This document shows, one piece after another, positions 45,063 through 53,966 of a stretch of DNA of 64,000 bases (positions are counted from its first letter, which is position 1; each line of letters begins with the position of its first letter). The stretch is from Pseudomonadales bacterium (GTDB taxonomy: Bacteria > Pseudomonadota > Gammaproteobacteria > Pseudomonadales > IMCC2047). The notes under the pieces are model-generated. The model was not told the DNA's origin, did not search any database, and worked only from the letters and a program-made list of their open reading frames with translations. The translations under genes were made by a program, and so were the position numbers. The stretch covers positions 186,001 through 250,000 of the forward strand of contig JACKNY010000003.1 of NCBI GenBank assembly GCA_024234615.1, in the 5' to 3' direction.

Positions 45063-45745
45063 GTGGAGCGTTACAAAACCACCCAAAAAATCCGTTTGAT
45101 GGTTATTTGATGTTACCATTCGCACACCTAATGTCACATAAAGAATCGAAATATAACCTATTGTTTATAAAGTAACTTTTTTCAATATTTATACCATTTT
45201 AGGTTGTAATCGACCCTAGATATGATTACTATGTCGCCAGCTTGTTGCCGCATTAATAAAAATAACCCGCGACAATAACAGTATAAAAGTGGGAGGAAAA
45301 TTGGCGAACTGCTCTTGCCAGTATAATTACAATAACTTAAAGAGCAGGCAGGCAAATTTTTGAATGCGTGGCTTTTATGTGGCCCACAGGATATACCATT
45401 TATTTTCTGGTTTCTGGAAAGCAACCAGAAAATTTAAAAAAAAAGATATCCAACATTGTCACACCCGCATTTACAATTTTTACGATTAGAAAAAATAATA
45501 ATATCTGCTTTATTTCTGCACTATTCTTTCATCGCTGGCCCCGATACAATGGGTCAGCATCTTTATCTCTTTGCTAACAGCTTAATCTATCTTTGACGGC
45601 TCACGTGCTTTGCTTCAAGACTCACGGATATCATGTGGCACCAAATTTTCAGAGAATTTTTTTGCACATTGCAAATCGCCAATGTTAACCGCCATCTCTA
45701 TGCAGAAGAGCTTTCTTAGGCCTGGCCCAACATCAAAAGTTATGC
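45063..45745 (+). other. 683-base non-coding interval; possible CrcZ-like RNA
   Basis: No credible protein gene is present. The interval occupies the place of crcZ in Pseudomonas (between cbrB and pcnB). It contains AATAAAAATAAC (45255-45266), ACAATAAC (45272-45279 and 45329-45336) and AATAATAA (45494-45501, an exact AAYAAYAA Hfq/Crc motif). There are two hairpins: CTGCTCTT/AAGAGCAG (45309-45316/45340-45347), with one ACAATAAC in its loop, and an 11-pair stem at 45402-45412/45423-45433. A possible promoter lies at 45204-45232. No clear terminator was found, and AT-richness alone could produce some of these motifs. Confidence 0.4.
45204..45232 (+). promoter_or_regulatory. Candidate promoter of the putative RNA
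   Basis: TTGTAA (45204-45209) and TACTAT (45227-45232) are spaced by 17 bases, each matching four of six consensus positions. It would start a transcript near 45238 covering all the A-rich motifs and both hairpins. Confidence 0.3.
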
Positions 45746-47029
45746 ATGATACCAAAAGTAATTAGTGCCAAAAATCATGGGATTGAGCGCAAAGCGATCA
45801 GCTCTAATGCCATCGAGGTAATAGAAACCCTCCATCAGTCTGGATTTGAAGCCTACCTCGTCGGTGGAGGTATTCGCGATCTGCTGCTTGGCCTCCACCC
45901 GAAAGACTTCGATATTTCCAGTAACGCACGCCCGGAGCAGATAATAAAGCTTTTCCGCAAAGCACGGATCATAGGGCGTCGCTTTCGAATAGCGCATGTT
46001 TATTTCGGCCGTGAAATTATTGAGGTGACCACTTTTCGCGGCCATCACCCAGATAGTGATGACAAACATCCTCACGCGGTAACCAGCGAAACCGGACAGC
46101 TCTTGCGGGATAATATCTATGGAACAGTTGAAGATGACGCCATCCGGCGAGACTTCACCATAAACTCGCTTTATTATGATTTAAGAAATAATAGCCTTTT
46201 GGATTATACTGGCGCCTATCAAGACATCAAAGATCGCAAGTTAAAAACGATCGGCGATCCATCCCAGCGATTTCGTGAAGACCCAGTGAGAATTCTGCGG
46301 GCTCTGCGCTTTGCGGCAAAACTGGACTTCAGTTTAGATGCCGAATCAGACCAATCAATTCTGGCACTTTCGGAGCTATTAAGCCATATCCCCGCAGCAC
46401 GCTTGTTCGATGAGTTTCTCAAGCTGTTGCTCTCTGGCCATGGCGTAAAAACCTATAACCTCATGCGCCAATACAACGTCTTTGAACAACTATTCCCACA
46501 AACCAGCACTCACCTGAAGCAAGATTATGAGAAGTATTTTATCAATCTCGCCTTACAAAATACTGATCTAAGGATTGCACAGAACAAGGGTATTACTCCC
46601 GCTTTTTTACTGGCAGTTCTACTCTGGGCACCGCTTCAAAAAAAGACGAAGCAGCTTATTGCGAAAGGTGAACCACCGCCCCTTGCACTGCAACGAGCTG
46701 CGCAACAGGTCATTTCTGAACAAAATTTCCGCACCTCAATTCCGCGCCGTTTTAGTCTTCCGATGCGCGATATCTGGCACCTGCAACAGCGCTTAGAAAA
46801 ACGCTCAGGGCAGCGTGCAGAAAAACTTCTGAGCCACCCCCGGTTTCGTGCTGCATATGATTTCTTGTTATTGCGAGAACAGTGCGGAGAGTCTAGCCCA
46901 GAGCTAGGAATAGGTTTAGGTGAATGGTGGACTCACTATCAACAAGCAAGCACAGCAGAGCGCAAATCAATGGTAAGCGCCTTAAACCAACACAAGCCAT
47001 TACGGCGACGTAAACCTAAGAAGTTATGA
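45746..47029 (+). CDS. pcnB: Poly(A) polymerase I
   Basis: Adds 3' poly(A) tails that speed RNA decay. The nucleotidyltransferase signature is VGGGIRDLLLGLHPKDFDISSNA (catalytic Asp pair), followed by RRFRIAHVYFG, DDAIRRDFTINSLYYD (third Asp) and DPSQRFREDPVRILRALRFAAKL. A basic C-terminus (RRRKPKK) is usual for PAP I as opposed to the CCA enzyme. The length is 427 residues. Its stop overlaps folK by 4 bases. Confidence 0.94.
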   Translation: MIPKVISAKNHGIERKAISSNAIEVIETLHQSGFEAYLVGGGIRDLLLGLHPKDFDISSNARPEQIIKLFRKARIIGRRFRIAHVYFGREIIEVTTFRGHHPDSDDKHPHAVTSETGQLLRDNIYGTVEDDAIRRDFTINSLYYDLRNNSLLDYTGAYQDIKDRKLKTIGDPSQRFREDPVRILRALRFAAKLDFSLDAESDQSILALSELLSHIPAARLFDEFLKLLLSGHGVKTYNLMRQYNVFEQLFPQTSTHLKQDYEKYFINLALQNTDLRIAQNKGITPAFLLAVLLWAPLQKKTKQLIAKGEPPPLALQRAAQQVISEQNFRTSIPRRFSLPMRDIWHLQQRLEKRSGQRAEKLLSHPRFRAAYDFLLLREQCGESSPELGIGLGEWWTHYQQASTAERKSMVSALNQHKPLRRRKPKKL

Positions 47030-47556
47030 TAGCGGCAAGCTCAACGCCCGTTTATATTGGCCTAGGCAGTAACCTCAATGACCCGGCAGCCCAATTACGT
47101 CGTGCTTTGCATCAACTTCAGCAGCTACCAAAATCACAATTTCTCGCCTTATCCAAGATTTATCAAAGTAGCCCCATCGGCCCGGAGAATCAACCTGATT
47201 ACTTGAATGCGGTCGTACTTGTCAACACCCAACTATCTCCAGAGCAACTGCTGGATTATTTGCAACACATCGAACGATTACAGCGGCGTATTCGAACAGT
47301 TCATTGGGGTCCACGAACAATAGACCTAGACATTTTACTTTTTGGACAGCAGCAAATTCATACTGACCGTTTAACTATTCCTCACTCCCAAATGCACCTC
47401 CGGGATTTTGTTTTAATACCACTGCTCGACATTAGCCCCAACCTCATACTTCCAAACGGAGTAACTCTTATCGAGCTTGCCAAAAGTGCCAATCAGAGCG
47501 GACTCCAGGCCATTGCTACAGCAAGTGAATTCCTTAATGCCCTCAACCAAGACTAG
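47026..47556 (+). CDS. folK: 2-amino-4-hydroxy-6-hydroxymethyldihydropteridine pyrophosphokinase
   Basis: The HPPK step of folate synthesis. The 176 residues have YIGLGSNLNDP at the N-terminus and the signature WGPRTIDLDILLFG with the substrate-binding Asp residues, then PHSQMHLRDFVLIPLLDI. It is translationally coupled to pcnB. Confidence 0.95.
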   Translation: MIAASSTPVYIGLGSNLNDPAAQLRRALHQLQQLPKSQFLALSKIYQSSPIGPENQPDYLNAVVLVNTQLSPEQLLDYLQHIERLQRRIRTVHWGPRTIDLDILLFGQQQIHTDRLTIPHSQMHLRDFVLIPLLDISPNLILPNGVTLIELAKSANQSGLQAIATASEFLNALNQD

Positions 47557-47701
47557 GCTTCTGGCGCTTGTAGTCAATCGTACGAATCATTACAATGAGT
47601 TCTGATAACCCGCCGAGAACCGAACAGTCAATAGTCCAAACTCACCTCCAACTCAAGAGCGCAATTAGACGAAGCAACCCTAAGCTGTAGGAATGATGTT
47701 T

Positions 47702-48499
47702 ATGAGCAAGATATCTCTCTCCACCCTGAAAAAACTTAAATCCGAGGGTAAAAAATTTGCTGTCCTCACAGCCTATGATGCGACTTTTGCGCAACTTTTG
47801 AGCCAGGCCGGAATTGAAATACTGTTAGTCGGAGATTCACTCGGCATGGTCGTACAGGGTTGCGAAAGTACCGTCCCGGTCACCCTGGAGCAAATGGTTT
47901 ATCACATTCAGGCAGTAAGCCGTGGTAACCGTGGTGCTTTAATCATGGCAGATCTCCCATATATGACTTATGCCACTACGGAATCCGCATTGGAAAATTC
48001 AGCTCGATTAATGCAGGCAGGAGCACAGATGGTCAAACTAGAAGGAGGCGCCTGGTTGTCAGAGACCATTAAAAAACTAAGCCTCTGCGGAGTGCCTGTA
48101 TGTGCTCATATAGGGTTGACGCCGCAATCTGTGGATAAGTTTGGTGGTTATAAAATTCAAGGCCGAGGGCACGAAGCAGCAGAAAAGATGCTGGATGCTG
48201 CGCTGAAACTGGAGCAAGCTGGTGCTGATATGTTACTGATGGAATGTGTTCCTAGCGCTCTCGCCAGCCGAATTTCCGAACAGCTCCAAATCCCTACAAT
48301 CGGTATTGGTGCAGGGCCAGGTACGGATGCGCAAGTTTTGGTATTGCACGATATGCTAGGCATAGCCACCGACTACGCACCAAAGTTCGTAAAAAACTTT
48401 CTATCCGGTAGTGCCAGTATCCAAGCCGCAATCGCGACCTATGTGGAAGCGGTTAAAAGCGGTAGTTTCCCTGGCCCCGAACACTGCTACGATCATTAA
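47702..48499 (+). CDS. panB: 3-methyl-2-oxobutanoate hydroxymethyltransferase
   Basis: The first committed enzyme of pantothenate synthesis (ketopantoate formation from 2-oxoisovalerate). Features are LTAYDATFAQLLSQAGIEILLVGDSLGMVVQG, HIGLTPQSV and GIGAGPGTDAQVLV. I choose ATG 47702 (MSKISLSTLKKLKSEGKKFA), nine bases after AGGA; an ATG at 47693 is too close to that site. The length is 265 residues. Confidence 0.95.
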   Translation: MSKISLSTLKKLKSEGKKFAVLTAYDATFAQLLSQAGIEILLVGDSLGMVVQGCESTVPVTLEQMVYHIQAVSRGNRGALIMADLPYMTYATTESALENSARLMQAGAQMVKLEGGAWLSETIKKLSLCGVPVCAHIGLTPQSVDKFGGYKIQGRGHEAAEKMLDAALKLEQAGADMLLMECVPSALASRISEQLQIPTIGIGAGPGTDAQVLVLHDMLGIATDYAPKFVKNFLSGSASIQAAIATYVEAVKSGSFPGPEHCYDH

Positions 48500-48507
48500 G
48501 GCCTCAC

Positions 48508-49350
48508 ATGCAAACCTTCACAACTATTAACGAAATACGCGAAGCGCTAGCAACAGAGCGTCAACTAGGACGTAGCGTTGGTTTCGTGCCCACTTTGGGT
48601 AATTTACATGAGGGTCACATGGCGCTTATACGTGCGGCCCGTGAAGCCGCTGATTGCGTAGTTGCCAGCGTATTCGTCAACCCTATGCAATTTGCCGCGA
48701 ATGAAGACTTGGATGCCTACCCCCGGACGTTAGAAGCTGATCAGCAAAAGCTGATCACAGAGGACACCGATTATCTCTTTGCACCAACTGCACGCGAGAT
48801 GTATCCGGAAGGCGTCAACACTCAAATCACTATTCCTGTACTATCGAACATTCTATGTGGCGCCAGCCGACCGGGGCATTTTACCGGTGTCGCCACCATT
48901 TGCGCCAAACTCTTCAATATTATTCAGCCCGATGTTTCCATGTTCGGCGAAAAAGACTTTCAGCAACTTACCATTATTCGTCACATGGTCAACGACCTCT
49001 GCATTCCGTTAGAGATAGTCGGCGTTCAAACCGGGCGCGCCGAAGATGGTCTCGCGCTCAGTTCGCGCAACACCTATCTCACCGCAGAGGAAAGAACGAA
49101 AGCACCGGCACTCTATCAGAGCTTAGTCGCCACTCAACAAGCCATTACTGCTGGAGCCCGTGATTATTACCAGTTAGAGCAAGCGGCCAATAGACGCTTA
49201 TTTGATGCGGGCTTTAAACCAGACTATTTCCATGTAATGAATCGCAATACACTGGAAACCCCTACCTCTGCTGATCGTCAGCTCATTATTTTGGCGGCGG
49301 CACAACTGGGGAAAGCCCGGCTAATAGATAATATACAGCTCGATATATAA
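48508..49350 (+). CDS. panC: Pantothenate synthetase
   Basis: Joins pantoate and beta-alanine with ATP. The 280 residues have VPTLGNLHEGHMALIRAA (HIGH-type loop), SVFVNPMQFAANEDLDAYPRT, FGEKDFQQL and the KMSKS-like SSRNTYL. It begins 8 bases after panB. Confidence 0.96.
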   Translation: MQTFTTINEIREALATERQLGRSVGFVPTLGNLHEGHMALIRAAREAADCVVASVFVNPMQFAANEDLDAYPRTLEADQQKLITEDTDYLFAPTAREMYPEGVNTQITIPVLSNILCGASRPGHFTGVATICAKLFNIIQPDVSMFGEKDFQQLTIIRHMVNDLCIPLEIVGVQTGRAEDGLALSSRNTYLTAEERTKAPALYQSLVATQQAITAGARDYYQLEQAANRRLFDAGFKPDYFHVMNRNTLETPTSADRQLIILAAAQLGKARLIDNIQLDI

Positions 49351-49363
49351 GAGACATTACAAG

Positions 49364-49945
49364 ATGGATAGCAAACAGCGTTGCCCATGGGTTGATCTGG
49401 CTAAACCAGACTATGTCTCCTATCACGACCTCGAATGGGGCGTACCCGTCCATGATGACCGCAAAATGTTTGAGTTCTTGACTCTGGAATCCGCCCAGGC
49501 TGGGCTAAGCTGGTACACTGTGTTAAAAAAGCGCGATAATTATCGGCAGGCTTTTGACCAGTTTGATCCTGTTAAAATAGCTGAATATGACGAAACAAAA
49601 ATAGAACTTCTGTTACAAAATCCTGGCATTATTCGCAATCATCTTAAAATAAATGCCGCCGTGAATAATGCGCGTTGTTACCTAAAACTGCTGGAGCAGT
49701 ATGGTAGTTTTGCCGAGTATCTTTGGCAATTTGTCGATGGCACACCCATTGTGAACCATTACCGGTCTCTGGCCGATTACCCAGCAACGACTGCTGAGTC
49801 GGACCGAATGAGCAAAGCGCTTAAACAGCTAGGATTCCAATTTGTCGGCTCCACCATCTGTTACGCACACATGCAGGCTACCGGAATGTTCAATGATCAT
49901 GCTACGGACTGTTATCGCCGTGCGGAAATTATCGCGGGCTATTAA
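49364..49945 (+). CDS. tag: DNA-3-methyladenine glycosylase I
   Basis: Removes 3-methyladenine from alkylated DNA. The 193 residues start with CPWVDLAKPDYVSYHDLEWG and include SAQAGLSWYTVLKKRDNYRQAF. The C-terminal QFVGSTICYAHMQATGMFNDHATDCYR supplies the zinc-binding Cys and His residues together with the N-terminal Cys and His. It follows panC after 13 bases and is not usually part of the pan operon. Confidence 0.94.
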   Translation: MDSKQRCPWVDLAKPDYVSYHDLEWGVPVHDDRKMFEFLTLESAQAGLSWYTVLKKRDNYRQAFDQFDPVKIAEYDETKIELLLQNPGIIRNHLKINAAVNNARCYLKLLEQYGSFAEYLWQFVDGTPIVNHYRSLADYPATTAESDRMSKALKQLGFQFVGSTICYAHMQATGMFNDHATDCYRRAEIIAGY

Positions 49946-49992
49946 CGGGCTGCCAATGCATGAATGACTAATTTACGAAAAATTCATTATAA

Positions 49993-50019
49993 AAAAAGGG
50001 GGCTGTTTGCCCCCTTTTT
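49993..50019. terminator. Bidirectional terminator between tag and pnp
   Basis: AAAAAGGGGGC, loop TGTTT, GCCCCCTTTTT. Both strands have T runs after the stem, so this one hairpin ends both the convergent pan/tag and pnp transcripts. Confidence 0.9.
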
Positions 50020-50023
50020 ATTT

Positions 50024-52150
50024 TTACTCTGTCGCTTCCGGCTCTGCCGAGGAATCCTGACCGGGTTCCTCCGTCAACGCCTTCATACTTAGCTTGATAC
50101 GTCCGCGACCATCGACATCCAACACTTTAACTTTAACTTGCTGGCCTTCCTGCAGATAATCAGTGACTTTATCAACCCGCTCTTTAGCAATCTGCGAAAT
50201 ATGCAGCAAACCGTCAGTACCAGGCAAGACTGTCACGAAAGCGCCAAAATCGACGATACGAGCAACAACACCATCATAAATAGCGCCTACTTCCACTTCG
50301 GCAGTAATTTCGTCAATACGCATTTGTGCAGCAGCAGCTGACTCTTTGTCATCCGCATAAATACGCACGGAGCCATCATCTTCAATATCAATCTGCGCTC
50401 CAGTATCTTCACAGATGGAGCGAATTGTCGCACCACCCTTACCGATAATGTCCCTAATCTTATCCGGTGCCACTTTAAAGTTAAGCATCGTCGGTGCATT
50501 ATCAGAAAGTGTTGCACGCGACTGAGCAATGATTTTACTCATTTCACCGAGTATATGAGCACGTGCTTCATGCGCTTGCTCTAACGCGACTTCCATAATT
50601 TCTTCAGTGATGCCCTGGATTTTGATATCCATCTGCAATGCAGTGATACCATTGCTGGTGCCTGCCACTTTGAAGTCCATATCGCCAAGGTGATCCTCAT
50701 CACCCAAAATATCAGTCAAAACCACATGACGGTCGCCATCCTTAACTAATCCCATGGCGATACCGGCAACTGGTTGTTTCAGCGGCACACCTGCATCCAT
50801 CAGCGCCAAACTACTGCCACAAACACTGGCCATAGAGCTAGAACCATTGGATTCCGTAATTTCAGATACCACCCGGATGGTATAAGGGAAATCATCCGCG
50901 TTAGGTAGCACCGCAGCGAGTCCGCGACGAGCCAACCGGCCATGACCGATTTCGCGACGCTTGGGACCACTCATAAACCCAGTTTCACCGACACAGAAAG
51001 GAGGGAAATTGTAGTGCAACATAAAATTATCGTGCTCTGTACCTTGCAACGACTCAATCATCTGCGCATCACGCATTGTCCCTAAGGTCGCTACGACTAG
51101 GGCTTGTGTTTCACCTCGCGTAAATAACGCAGAGCCATGCGTTTTTGGCAACACGCCTATCTCTACCGCAATTGGCCTAACTGTTTTGGTATCACGCCCA
51201 TCTATACGTGGTTGCCCGCTAAGCACTCTTTCGCGTACCAAATCTTTTTCAACGCTCGCAAAGGCGGATGATACTTCCTTACCATCCAAACCAGCATCCA
51301 CATCCGTGAACTGCTCAACAACCTGGGCGCGTATTTCACTGATACGCGCATAACGATCCATCTTATCGCTAATTTGATAGGCTTCACTAATCGCTCCGCC
51401 AAAACCAGATTTAATGGCGTCGAGTAACTCCGTATTTTTAACTGGTGGTTGCCAATCCCATACGGGATTACCAACGCTTTGGGCTAGTTCAGTTATTGCA
51501 TCAATCACCACCTGCATTTCTTGATGCGCATAAAGAACGCCGCCCAGCATTAAATCCTCATTTAATTCCTGAGCCTCTGACTCCACCATCAAAACAGCAT
51601 CTTTGGTTCCGGCAACGACCATATCCAAACGTGACGTTTCTAATGCCGCTTGGCTAGGATTGAGCATATATCCCTGATCATCGGTATAGCCGACTCGAGC
51701 AGCGCCAATCGGGCCACTGAAAGGGATACCTGAAATTGACAGTACCGCTGAAGCGCCAATCATCGCAGCAATATCCGGATCTTGGTTTTTATCCGCAGAC
51801 ATGACTGTACAGATTACCTGTACTTCATTCATGAAGCCTTTAGGGAACAGCGGACGAATCGGACGGTCGATTAAACGAGACGTCAGTGTTTCTTTCTCTG
51901 TAGGACGACCTTCACGCTTAAAAAAGCCGCCGGGAATTTTACCCGCAGCATATGTTTTTTCTTGGTAATTAACTGTTAAGGGGAAAAATCCAGCCCCTTC
52001 ATTAGCCTCTTTTCTACCCACCACAGTCGACAATACAGCGGTATCACCTACTGTCACCAAAACCGCCGCCGTTGCCTGACGGGCAATACGGCCCGTTTCG
52101 AGAGTGACGGTGTGACCGCCGTACTGAAATGTTTTTGTTACCGGGTTCAC
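50024..52150 (-). CDS. pnp: Polyribonucleotide nucleotidyltransferase (PNPase)
   Basis: A phosphorolytic 3'-5' exoribonuclease of the degradosome. There are two RNase PH domains (motifs IPGGFFKREGRPTEKE and DGRDTKTVRPIAVE), a KH domain (KVAPDKIRDIIGKGGATIRSI) and an S1 domain (GAIYDGVVARIVDFGAFVTVLPG). At 708 residues it is full length. It lies downstream of rpsO, as in E. coli. Confidence 0.96.
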   Translation of the reverse strand: MNPVTKTFQYGGHTVTLETGRIARQATAAVLVTVGDTAVLSTVVGRKEANEGAGFFPLTVNYQEKTYAAGKIPGGFFKREGRPTEKETLTSRLIDRPIRPLFPKGFMNEVQVICTVMSADKNQDPDIAAMIGASAVLSISGIPFSGPIGAARVGYTDDQGYMLNPSQAALETSRLDMVVAGTKDAVLMVESEAQELNEDLMLGGVLYAHQEMQVVIDAITELAQSVGNPVWDWQPPVKNTELLDAIKSGFGGAISEAYQISDKMDRYARISEIRAQVVEQFTDVDAGLDGKEVSSAFASVEKDLVRERVLSGQPRIDGRDTKTVRPIAVEIGVLPKTHGSALFTRGETQALVVATLGTMRDAQMIESLQGTEHDNFMLHYNFPPFCVGETGFMSGPKRREIGHGRLARRGLAAVLPNADDFPYTIRVVSEITESNGSSSMASVCGSSLALMDAGVPLKQPVAGIAMGLVKDGDRHVVLTDILGDEDHLGDMDFKVAGTSNGITALQMDIKIQGITEEIMEVALEQAHEARAHILGEMSKIIAQSRATLSDNAPTMLNFKVAPDKIRDIIGKGGATIRSICEDTGAQIDIEDDGSVRIYADDKESAAAAQMRIDEITAEVEVGAIYDGVVARIVDFGAFVTVLPGTDGLLHISQIAKERVDKVTDYLQEGQQVKVKVLDVDGRGRIKLSMKALTEEPGQDSSAEPEATE

Positions 52151-52222
52151 GGTATTACCTCAATCTTTGTGCGAAAATGCCAGCAATCAGCTGCTACTGA
52201 TTATTGGCGTTTTCTGAGTTTA

Positions 52223-52492
52223 TTAACGACGCAAGCCCAATCGACCAATTAGATTGGTGTAACGCTCAGCATCCTTACGCTTTAAATAATCCAGCAATTT
52301 ACGACGCTGATTAACCATACGAATCAAGCCACGACGTGAGTGGTGATCCTTTGAGTGATCTTTAAAGTGTGACTGCAAACCTTCTATGTTTGCCGTCAGC
52401 AGTGCAACTTGCACCTCCGGCGAGCCGGTATCACCCTCTGTCAGTTGATAATCTTTAACAACTGCTTCTTTCTGTTGTGCTGATAGTGCCAT
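52223..52492 (-). CDS. rpsO: 30S ribosomal protein S15
   Basis: The 89-residue S15 contains DTGSPEVQVALLTANI and the 16S rRNA-binding block HFKDHSKDHHSRRGLIRMVNQRRKLLDYL. The product ends in IGRLGLRR. It lies between truB and pnp in the canonical order. Confidence 0.97.
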   Translation of the reverse strand: MALSAQQKEAVVKDYQLTEGDTGSPEVQVALLTANIEGLQSHFKDHSKDHHSRRGLIRMVNQRRKLLDYLKRKDAERYTNLIGRLGLRR

Positions 52493-52590
52493 GTCTTCAT
52501 TCTCCTAAGAATATGCATAATTACATTCCGTTATCACCCCCGTGCATATTTACAGAGGCATAACTCTATTGAAGGGGTAGTACTATTAGC

Positions 52591-53544
52591 TCACCCCGTT
52601 GTTACTAAACGACGCGGCGCAACACGCCCGTCATCCAGTACTTCGCCAATACCGAGAAATCGATTCTCCTTATCAGCTGCTTTATTAAACAAAATCACCT
52701 TACCCTGTGCGCTCGTGTTTGGCACAAAGACAGGCTGACCCTGTTTAACGTAAAAAGTCATTAACTCTGAAAGCTCCACCTCTGGCAGATTCTCAACCGT
52801 AGCCGCAATTGGCAAAAGCATCGCATCCAAATTTCGAAAACATTCTTCTGGTGTCTCCGTTTTCGCCGCTATTTGCTCTAACTCATCTAAGCTATGCATT
52901 CCTGATGGCTTCATGCCACTGACACTTAAGCGCCTTAACGCTATGACATGAGCTCCGCAGCCTAACACCTCACCCAGATCATCCACCAAAGTACGCACAT
53001 AGGTGCCCTTACTGCAATAAATTTCCAGTTCCAACTCATCATTCTGCAGATCCAATAGTTCGAATTTATAGATCTGCACTGGCCGCGGCTTGCGCTCCAC
53101 CTCGATACCCTGACGGGCTAACTTATAGAGAGGTTCTCCTTGGTGTTTGAGTGCCGAAAACATAGAGGGCACTTGTTCAATATCACCGCGAAACTGCTGT
53201 AACACAGTTTCGATCATTTCTTTATCAAGTTGTGGTACGGAGCGCGTTTGCAATATATCGCTGTCACTATCCCCGCTAGCTGTACGCACACCTAATTTCG
53301 CACGGGTGCGATATACTTTATCCGCCTCCAGCATAAACTGGGAAAATTTAGTCGCTTCGCCGAAACAAATGGGCAGCATACCAGTGGCTAACGGATCAAG
53401 GCTGCCTGTATGCCCAGCCTTCGCCGCATTAAATATCCGCTTTACCCGTTGCAACGCCTCATTCGAGGACAGCCCTATGGGTTTATCCAACAGAAACACA
53501 CCATTAACCGGACGTCCTTGATTACGCCTGCGTTGCCTTTTCAC
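52591..53544 (-). CDS. truB: tRNA pseudouridine(55) synthase TruB
   Basis: Forms pseudouridine 55 in tRNA. The catalytic Asp is in AGHTGSLDPLATGMLP. YTRT-like and FRG-like segments (VYRTRAKLG, QFRGDIEQVPSMFSALKHQG) and a C-terminal PUA-like domain (FVPNTSAQGKVILFN) follow. It has 317 residues and begins 3 bases after the rbfA end on the minus strand. Confidence 0.95.
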   Translation of the reverse strand: MKRQRRRNQGRPVNGVFLLDKPIGLSSNEALQRVKRIFNAAKAGHTGSLDPLATGMLPICFGEATKFSQFMLEADKVYRTRAKLGVRTASGDSDSDILQTRSVPQLDKEMIETVLQQFRGDIEQVPSMFSALKHQGEPLYKLARQGIEVERKPRPVQIYKFELLDLQNDELELEIYCSKGTYVRTLVDDLGEVLGCGAHVIALRRLSVSGMKPSGMHSLDELEQIAAKTETPEECFRNLDAMLLPIAATVENLPEVELSELMTFYVKQGQPVFVPNTSAQGKVILFNKAADKENRFLGIGEVLDDGRVAPRRLVTTG

Positions 53545-53547
53545 TAA

Positions 53548-53937
53548 CTAATTGTCCTCTACGTCCTGGTTCGTCCGTTGCCGATCTTCTTGCACCGCTT
53601 TATCGATCAATGCCGATAGGTGCTGCCCGCGAGAAATGCTTTCGTCATAATGAAACCGTAGCGTCGGCACAATACGCAGTTTAATCAAATGCCCCAGTCG
53701 GCCCCGTAAAAATCCAGCGCCTTTAGTCAGTATCGCCAATGTTTGCTCACGCTTCGCTTTGTCTTCCTGCTCCAACACAGTCACAAAGACATCGGCGTAA
53801 CTCATATCACGACTCAGATCCACCGCACTGACGGTCACCATTCCTAAACGAGGATCTTTCATTTCGAGCTGGATCAAACTCGCCAACTCACGCTGAATCT
53901 GATCAGCGACTCTTTGGATGCGACTAAAATCAGCCAT
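53548..53937 (-). CDS. rbfA: Ribosome-binding factor A
   Basis: A 30S maturation and cold-shock factor. The KH-like domain has RVADQIQRELASLIQLEMKDPRLG, SYADVFVTVL and LRIVPTLRFHYDES. It has 129 residues with an acidic tail, and sits between infB and truB. Confidence 0.95.
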   Translation of the reverse strand: MADFSRIQRVADQIQRELASLIQLEMKDPRLGMVTVSAVDLSRDMSYADVFVTVLEQEDKAKREQTLAILTKGAGFLRGRLGHLIKLRIVPTLRFHYDESISRGQHLSALIDKAVQEDRQRTNQDVEDN

Positions 53938-53966
53938 GATTTCCTATTCTGCAGCAGGGTAATGCA

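Noticed and set aside
45368..45577. A 69-codon plus-strand frame in the gluQ-pcnB non-coding interval
   Set aside because: No ribosome site, no domain, and it reads through the hairpin at 45402-45433. Treated as chance.
45636..45651. A sigma-54-like site (TGGCAC, 5 bases, TTTCA) before pcnB
   Set aside because: The -12 element lacks the essential GC (TTTCA for TTGCA) and the neighbouring activator looks unable to work with sigma-54. Not listed as a promoter.
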